Source of the DNA: DAOUMF01 sp034408935
GTDB lineage: Bacteria; Chloroflexota; Dehalococcoidia; SM23-28-2; RBG-16-64-32
NCBI GenBank assembly: GCA_034408935.1
Contig: DAOUMV010000013.1
Location: 287,041 to 351,040, forward strand
DNA: 64,000 bases
Reading direction: 5' to 3'
Below the pieces are notes generated by a model. That model was not told the origin of the DNA. It did no database searches and was given only the letters and a program-made list of their open reading frames with translations. Below are positions 59,719 to 64,000 of the stretch, in pieces (the stretch's first letter is position 1; each line of letters opens with the position of its first letter). The position numbers and the translations under genes are program-made.

Positions 59719-61014
59719 CTAGATGGCCCCCGTCGCGCTCAGGCGCTCCAAGTCCTCTCGCTTCACGCCTAGCTCCCCTCCAAATATCTCGGTGTTATGC
59801 TCGCCCGTCACCGGCGGCCGACGTCGGATAGCCCACGGCGTCTCGGAGAGCCGGTACGGCGGCCCCGGATACTGTAGCGTGTCCTGGAGATCCGGGTGCT
59901 CCACCGGCGTGAGCCATCGCCGGTGCAGAAGCTGAGGGTTCTTGGCGAGATCCTCCGGCGTGCTGACGATGCCGAACAGGAGCCGCCGGCGCTGTGCCCC
60001 CTCGTACATCTCCCACTTTCCCTTGCCGGCGATGAACCGACGCAGCACCTGATCTACATGGCTCAGCAACTGGAGCTTGTCCGCAATGGTCGCCGGCTCC
60101 CGCATGATGCCCGTCAGGAAGGGCATATTCAGGTTCATGCAGAAGTCGTGGTAGGGCTCCTCCGTCAGGTCCTCCGCCGCCCCATCATCTATCATCCACT
60201 GCAGCAAGTCCGACCAAGGGGCGCCGCCCGGCGTGCCCACGAACCCGTATACCCCGCCATCTCGGCACTCGTACACGCCGATGCCGGGGATCGTGATGTG
60301 TAGCACCGTCTCCGCTCCGTGGCGGTTACGCAGCAACTCCTGCATGTCCCACATCTGCATCGCCGTCTCCTGGGCGATGGACAGCGCCTCCTGCATGGAG
60401 ACGTCGACGTGCTGGCCCTCGCCGCTGACGTCTCGGTGGTAGAGAGCCGTGAGAGTCCCCGAGGCGGCAACGATAGAGGCGGAGACGTAGCCCTGGCGCC
60501 AGGGCGGAGCGTTCGGCGGGTCCTGGGGGTCGCCCGCCAGCCACATGATGCCCCCCATCGCCACGCCGACGATGTCCGGCGCCTTGTAGTGGGCGTGCGG
60601 CCCCGTCTGCCCGAACCCCGTGATCGACGTTAGGATGATGTCGGGCTTGATCTTGCCCAGCCCCTCGTAGCCCAGCCCCAGGCCGTCGAGGTACCCCGGC
60701 TCGAAGCTCTCCACCACCACATCCGCCGCGGCGACGAGCCTCTCCAGCAGCTTGCGCCCCTCCGGGTCCTCGATGTTCAGCGTGACACTGCGCTTGCTCG
60801 TGTTGAGGTTCAACCAGTACAGGCTCTTCTGCGGGTCCGCCTCGTCATGGTAGAAGGGCGGCAGGTTGCGGGCGGGGTCGCCCCCGGGCGGCTCCACCTT
60901 GATGACATCGGCCCCGAGGTCGGCGAGGAGCTTCGTGCAGTAGCTGCCGATCTCGCCGGCCAGGTCCAGCACGCGGATATCGTCCAGGGCAGCAGGCGCG
61001 TCATCAGAAGGCAT
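59719..61014 (-). CDS. Class III CoA-transferase (CaiB/BaiF), possibly non-catalytic partner
   Basis: A 431-residue paralogue of the downstream gene. Begins DDIRVLDLAGEIGSYCTKLLADLGADVIKVEPP, with TSITGFGQTGPHAHYKAPDIVGVAMGGI. In the region aligned with the catalytic Asp (RQGYVSASIVAASGTLTALYHRD) no Asp is present; Tyr or Gln occupies the place. It may form a heteromer in which only the partner supplies the nucleophile. Divergent from polA. Confidence 0.88.
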   Translation of the reverse strand: MPSDDAPAALDDIRVLDLAGEIGSYCTKLLADLGADVIKVEPPGGDPARNLPPFYHDEADPQKSLYWLNLNTSKRSVTLNIEDPEGRKLLERLVAAADVVVESFEPGYLDGLGLGYEGLGKIKPDIILTSITGFGQTGPHAHYKAPDIVGVAMGGIMWLAGDPQDPPNAPPWRQGYVSASIVAASGTLTALYHRDVSGEGQHVDVSMQEALSIAQETAMQMWDMQELLRNRHGAETVLHITIPGIGVYECRDGGVYGFVGTPGGAPWSDLLQWMIDDGAAEDLTEEPYHDFCMNLNMPFLTGIMREPATIADKLQLLSHVDQVLRRFIAGKGKWEMYEGAQRRRLLFGIVSTPEDLAKNPQLLHRRWLTPVEHPDLQDTLQYPGPPYRLSETPWAIRRRPPVTGEHNTEIFGGELGVKREDLERLSATGAI

Positions 61015-61081
61015 GTGACTCCCTCGCGCGGCCTGCCCAAGGTCGAGCCAATTATAGCGAACCAGCTATGTGGGGCAAACC

Positions 61082-61102
61082 TGCCCGCCGGCAGGCAGGG
61101 CT
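61082..61102. repeat. Small palindrome upstream of polA
   Basis: CTGCC-CGCCG-GCAGGCAGGG, a CCTGCC/GGCAGG palindrome of the same core as those near 52390 and 54200. Confidence 0.5.
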
Positions 61103-61123
61103 GCGGTGCAGCCATGCCCCCGG

Positions 61124-61138
61124 TGCTATAATCGCGGC
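61124..61138 (+). promoter_or_regulatory. Extended -10 promoter giving a leaderless polA transcript
   Basis: TGC-TATAAT (hexamer at 61127-61132). The GTG start at 61139 lies six bases after the box, so transcription should begin at the start codon. The -35 is not recognisable. Confidence 0.65.
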
Positions 61139-63925
61139 GTGAACGCCCCTACGAAGCCCCGCTCGGACGAGCGCCCGTCTGGGCGCCTCCTGCTCATCGA
61201 CGGCCATGGCATCATCCACCGCTCCTTCCACGCCATGAAGGACTCGCCGCTGACGGCGCGGCGCACCGGGGAGCTCGTGACCGCCGTATACGGCCTGGCC
61301 AACACGCTGCTCTCCGTCATCCAGGAGCTGGAGCCCACCCACGTCATCGTCGCCCTGGACAAGGGGAAGGAGACCTTCCGCCACAAGATATCGAAGGAGT
61401 ACAAGGCCACCCGCGCGGAGATGCCGGACGACCTGCGCAGCCAGCTCGACCGCTGCCGCGAGCTGATCGAAGCGTTCGGCATGCCCATCTACGAGCACGA
61501 CGACTACGAGGCGGACGACCTCCTGGGCACGCTGGCGGCCCAGGCGTCCGAGGAGGGGGTGGAGACGTACCTGGTGAGCCTGGACAGCGACATCGCCCAA
61601 CTGGTGCGCCCCGGCGTGCGCCTCTGGATGTATCGCCCCTACCAGCGCGACTCCGTGATCTACGAGACCGCCGAGGAGGTGAAGGGGAAGTACGGCGTCC
61701 TGCCGGAGCAGATGCCGGACCTGAAGGCGCTAAAGGGCGACGTTTCCGACAACATCGCCGGCGTGCCCGGCGTCGGCGACAAGACGGCGGCACGGCTCAT
61801 CGAGCAGTTCGGCAGCGTCGAGAACCTGTACGAGCGCATCGACGAGGTGACGCCGCCCAAGCTCCAGCAGACTCTACGCGAGCACGAGGACCAGGTGCGA
61901 CAGGGCAAGCACCTGGCCACCATCGTCAGCGAGGTTCCGGTGAAGCTCGACCTGGAAGCCGCCGGGCTGGCCGCCCACTTCGATCGCGAACGCGTCCTGG
62001 AGCTGTTCCGGGAGCTGGAGTTCCGCAGCCTCATGGAACGCGTGCCCGTGGGGACGGCGGCCCCCGCCGCGGAGGCCCCGCGCGCCGGAGCGGCCGAGGT
62101 CACAGAGCACTATCGCATCGTGAAGACCGAGGACGAACTGGCATCGCTGGCGGAGCGGCTGGCCAGGGCTGGGCGCTTCTCCTTCGCCTGCGAGGCCGCC
62201 GGCGCCCAGGCGATGACGGCGCGCCCGGTGGGCCTCGCCTTCGCCCTGAAGCCGGGCGAGGCGTTCTACGTGCCACTGGCCGGCGACGGCCCCCTCGACT
62301 CCGCCGCGGCGCTGGGCCGGCTGGGCCCACTCCTGGCGGACGAGAAGCTGGAGAAGACAGGCCACAACCTGAAGCTCCCGCAGGTGATCCTGGCCCGGCA
62401 GAGGCTCTGGTGCGGGGGCCTCGCCTTCGACGCCATGATCGCCTCGTTCCTGCTGGGCGAGGGCGGCGGCGCCCGCCCCGGCGAGGGCTCCCTCAGCCTG
62501 CGCTGGCTCGTCTCCCGCCGCCTCGGCATCGAGATGTCCGACCGCGCGGAGGTGCTGGGCGGCAAGCGCCGCGGCGCCCAACTCGCCATGGACGAGGTCG
62601 ACGTCGCCAAGATCGCCCCCTTCGCCTGCGCCGACGCCGACATGGCCGGTCGCCTGCGCGAGGTGCTGGAGCCGGACCTGGAGCGCCTGGGGATGACCCG
62701 CCTCTTCCGCGAGATCGAGATGCCGCTGCTGTCCGTGCTGGCCCGCATGGAGCTGAACGGCGTCGCCATCGACCAGGGGGCTCTGCGCGAGCTTTCCGCA
62801 TCGCTGGCGGAGGAGATCGGCCGCGTCGAGGAGGAGATCTACAAGTCGGTCGGCCACGAGTTCAACATCGGCTCGCCCCAGCAGCTCAGCTACGTCCTCT
62901 TCGAGGAGCTGCACCTGCCCAAGACCCGCAAACTCAAGACCGGCAGCTACACCACGGACGCCCAGGCGCTGGAGGGCCTCCGCGGCCTCCACGACGTCAT
63001 CGACCTCATCCACTCCTACCGCGAGTTGACGAAGCTGAAGTCCACCTACCTGGACTCCCTGCCGGCTCTGGTGAACGCGGAGACCAACCGGCTGCACACG
63101 GAGTTCAACCAGGCCGGGGCGATCACCGGTCGCCTCTCGTCCCGTGACCCCAATCTCCAGAACATCCCGGTGCGCACGGCGCTGGGCGAGGAGGTGCGGC
63201 GGGCGTTCGTGGCCCGCGACGTGGGGCCGGACCCCTACCTGCTGTCGGCGGACTACTCGCAGGTCGAGCTGCGCATCATGGCCCACATCACCGAGGACCC
63301 GGCGCTGGTGGAGGCGTTCCAGCGGGACGAGGACATCCACGCCGCCACAGCCTCGCAGGTGTTCGGGGTGCCGCTCGCTGAAGTCACGCCCGCCATGCGC
63401 CGCCGGGCCAAGGTGTTCAACTTCGGCGTCCTGTACGGCCTCAGCGAGTACGGCCTCTCCGCCCGCGAGAGGATATCGCGAGAGGAGGCGGGCGAGTTCA
63501 TCCGCACCTACTTCGAGAAGTACCCGGGCATCAAGCGATACGTGGAGGAGACGGTGGAGGGCACGCGCAAGCAGGGCTACGCGGAGACGCTGTTCGGGCG
63601 CCGGCGCTACCTGCCGGAGATCAACTCCGGCAACCGCAACGTGCGCCAGGCGGCGGAGCGAGCGGCGATCAACATGCCCGTCCAGGGCACCGCCGCCGAC
63701 ATCATCAAGATAGCCATGGTGCGCATCCACCGGCGCATGTCGGAGGATGGTGTGGCCAGCCGCATGCTCCACCAGGTGCACGACGAGCTGATCTTCGAGG
63801 TGCCGCCCCAGGAGATGGTGCCCATGAAGGCCATGGTATTGGACCTGCTGCCCTCTGCCATTGATCTGGCCGTCCCGCTGAAGGTGGAGCTGAAGCTGGG
63901 CCCCACCTGGGGCGACCTGGAGTAG
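61139..63925 (+). CDS. polA: DNA polymerase I
   Basis: A 928-residue family A polymerase from the GTG at 61139. An N-terminal 5' nuclease (residues about 15-290: LLIDGHGIIHRSFHAM, DDYEADDLLGTLA, GDVSDNIAGVPGVGDKTA) is followed by a 3'-5' exonuclease-like domain (about 345-520) and an intact polymerase domain with SADYSQVELRIMAHI (motif A), RRRAKVFNFGVLYGLSEYGL (motif B) and QVHDELIFEV (motif C). The exonuclease carboxylates are replaced: FACEA at motif Exo I and NLKLPQ at Exo II. Proofreading should therefore be lost, as in Taq. Start chosen from the -10 box; an in-frame open stretch upstream is repeat. Confidence 0.95.
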   Translation: MNAPTKPRSDERPSGRLLLIDGHGIIHRSFHAMKDSPLTARRTGELVTAVYGLANTLLSVIQELEPTHVIVALDKGKETFRHKISKEYKATRAEMPDDLRSQLDRCRELIEAFGMPIYEHDDYEADDLLGTLAAQASEEGVETYLVSLDSDIAQLVRPGVRLWMYRPYQRDSVIYETAEEVKGKYGVLPEQMPDLKALKGDVSDNIAGVPGVGDKTAARLIEQFGSVENLYERIDEVTPPKLQQTLREHEDQVRQGKHLATIVSEVPVKLDLEAAGLAAHFDRERVLELFRELEFRSLMERVPVGTAAPAAEAPRAGAAEVTEHYRIVKTEDELASLAERLARAGRFSFACEAAGAQAMTARPVGLAFALKPGEAFYVPLAGDGPLDSAAALGRLGPLLADEKLEKTGHNLKLPQVILARQRLWCGGLAFDAMIASFLLGEGGGARPGEGSLSLRWLVSRRLGIEMSDRAEVLGGKRRGAQLAMDEVDVAKIAPFACADADMAGRLREVLEPDLERLGMTRLFREIEMPLLSVLARMELNGVAIDQGALRELSASLAEEIGRVEEEIYKSVGHEFNIGSPQQLSYVLFEELHLPKTRKLKTGSYTTDAQALEGLRGLHDVIDLIHSYRELTKLKSTYLDSLPALVNAETNRLHTEFNQAGAITGRLSSRDPNLQNIPVRTALGEEVRRAFVARDVGPDPYLLSADYSQVELRIMAHITEDPALVEAFQRDEDIHAATASQVFGVPLAEVTPAMRRRAKVFNFGVLYGLSEYGLSARERISREEAGEFIRTYFEKYPGIKRYVEETVEGTRKQGYAETLFGRRRYLPEINSGNRNVRQAAERAAINMPVQGTAADIIKIAMVRIHRRMSEDGVASRMLHQVHDELIFEVPPQEMVPMKAMVLDLLPSAIDLAVPLKVELKLGPTWGDLE

Positions 63926-63931
63926 GGGAGT

Positions 63932-64000
63932 GTCATGCTGAGGAGTCGGTTGAACCTGGCTACTGCACACAGAGCCTCGCCGCCGAAGCATCTGGGGCGC
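63932..64000. repeat. Dispersed repeat, cut by the window end (candidate)
   Basis: GTCATGCTGAGGAGTCGG followed by GAAGCATCTGGGGCGC resembles the GTCATGCTGAGC...GAAGCATC dispersed elements of Chloroflexota. The element runs off the window. Confidence 0.4.

Noticed and set aside
61874..63991. A 705-codon open frame opposite polA
   Set aside because: It is an antisense shadow of a GC-rich gene; composition is dominated by Leu, Val, Arg, His and Gly, with no motifs.

Overview
The window is GC-rich, densely packed bacterial chromosome with about 61 protein genes, no rRNA or tRNA, no CRISPR array, and no transposase or phage gene. The best guess for the source is a Chloroflexota (Dehalococcoidia-like) bacterium; this is inference. 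It rests on Thr/Pro-rich-linker lipoproteins, a two-subunit biotin enzyme, an actinobacterial/chloroflexal-type succinate dehydrogenase, tandem class III CoA-transferases and short dispersed palindromic elements of the kind seen in that phylum. Starts mix ATG, GTG and TTG, and several housekeeping genes appear leaderless behind an extended -10 box (TGCTATAAT type).

Layout. 1-4.6 kb: end of aspS, a peptide/solute ABC importer (binding protein and two permeases, no ATPases) and a GNAT acetyltransferase. 4.7-6.7 kb: a secreted Cys-rich protein with an internal duplication, paired with a secreted metzincin protease. 6.7-10 kb: tig-clpP-clpX proteostasis operon. 10-11.3 kb: an opposing HEPN-like gene and a dispersed repeat. 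11.3-14.4 kb: alpha/beta hydrolase, tlyA, NAD kinase, Nudix hydrolase. 14.4-36.6 kb: a large central-carbon block with sdhCAB, two-subunit fumarase, malate dehydrogenase, a biotin carboxylase plus carboxyltransferase pair, OsmC, a 2-hydroxyacid dehydrogenase, aconitase and 2-oxoacid:ferredoxin oxidoreductase. It also holds a stand-alone Lrp-type ligand-binding domain, a second carboxyltransferase with a tiny partner, malic enzyme and a PccB-type carboxyltransferase.

36.7-42.2 kb: lipoproteins (SH3-like, M28 peptidase), a membrane protein, endonuclease IV, an alpha/beta hydrolase and a LysR regulator. 42.3-46.1 kb: a TetR-ABC exporter operon whose promoter carries two copies of a palindromic operator. 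46.1-50.6 kb: an acyl-chain cluster with two hotdog thioesterases, a FlK-like thioesterase, a HadA/HadB-like dehydratase pair, FabF-type ketosynthase and a lipid acyltransferase. 50.6-57.4 kb: lipoprotein, SDR, nitrilase-family amidase, small membrane proteins, a ThDP enzyme and a tandem pair of four-helix membrane paralogues. 57.8-61 kb: a jelly-roll-like protein and two adjacent class III CoA-transferases. 61.1-63.9 kb: polA with a degenerate proofreading domain.

How it fits together. The middle block supplies the C4 arm of the TCA cycle, which could run either way, plus anaplerosis through pyruvate, oxaloacetate and malate and ferredoxin-coupled 2-oxoacid chemistry. The second biotin locus has the parts of a transcarboxylase (PccB-like 12S, PycB-like 5S with biotin domain) without a local biotin carboxylase. 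The most unusual items are the repeat-protein/metzincin pair, the HEPN-like gene with a dyad over its promoter, the transcarboxylase-like operon, the mdh-fumarase intercistronic RNA fold, the palindromic insertion in tlyA and the asymmetric CoA-transferase pair.
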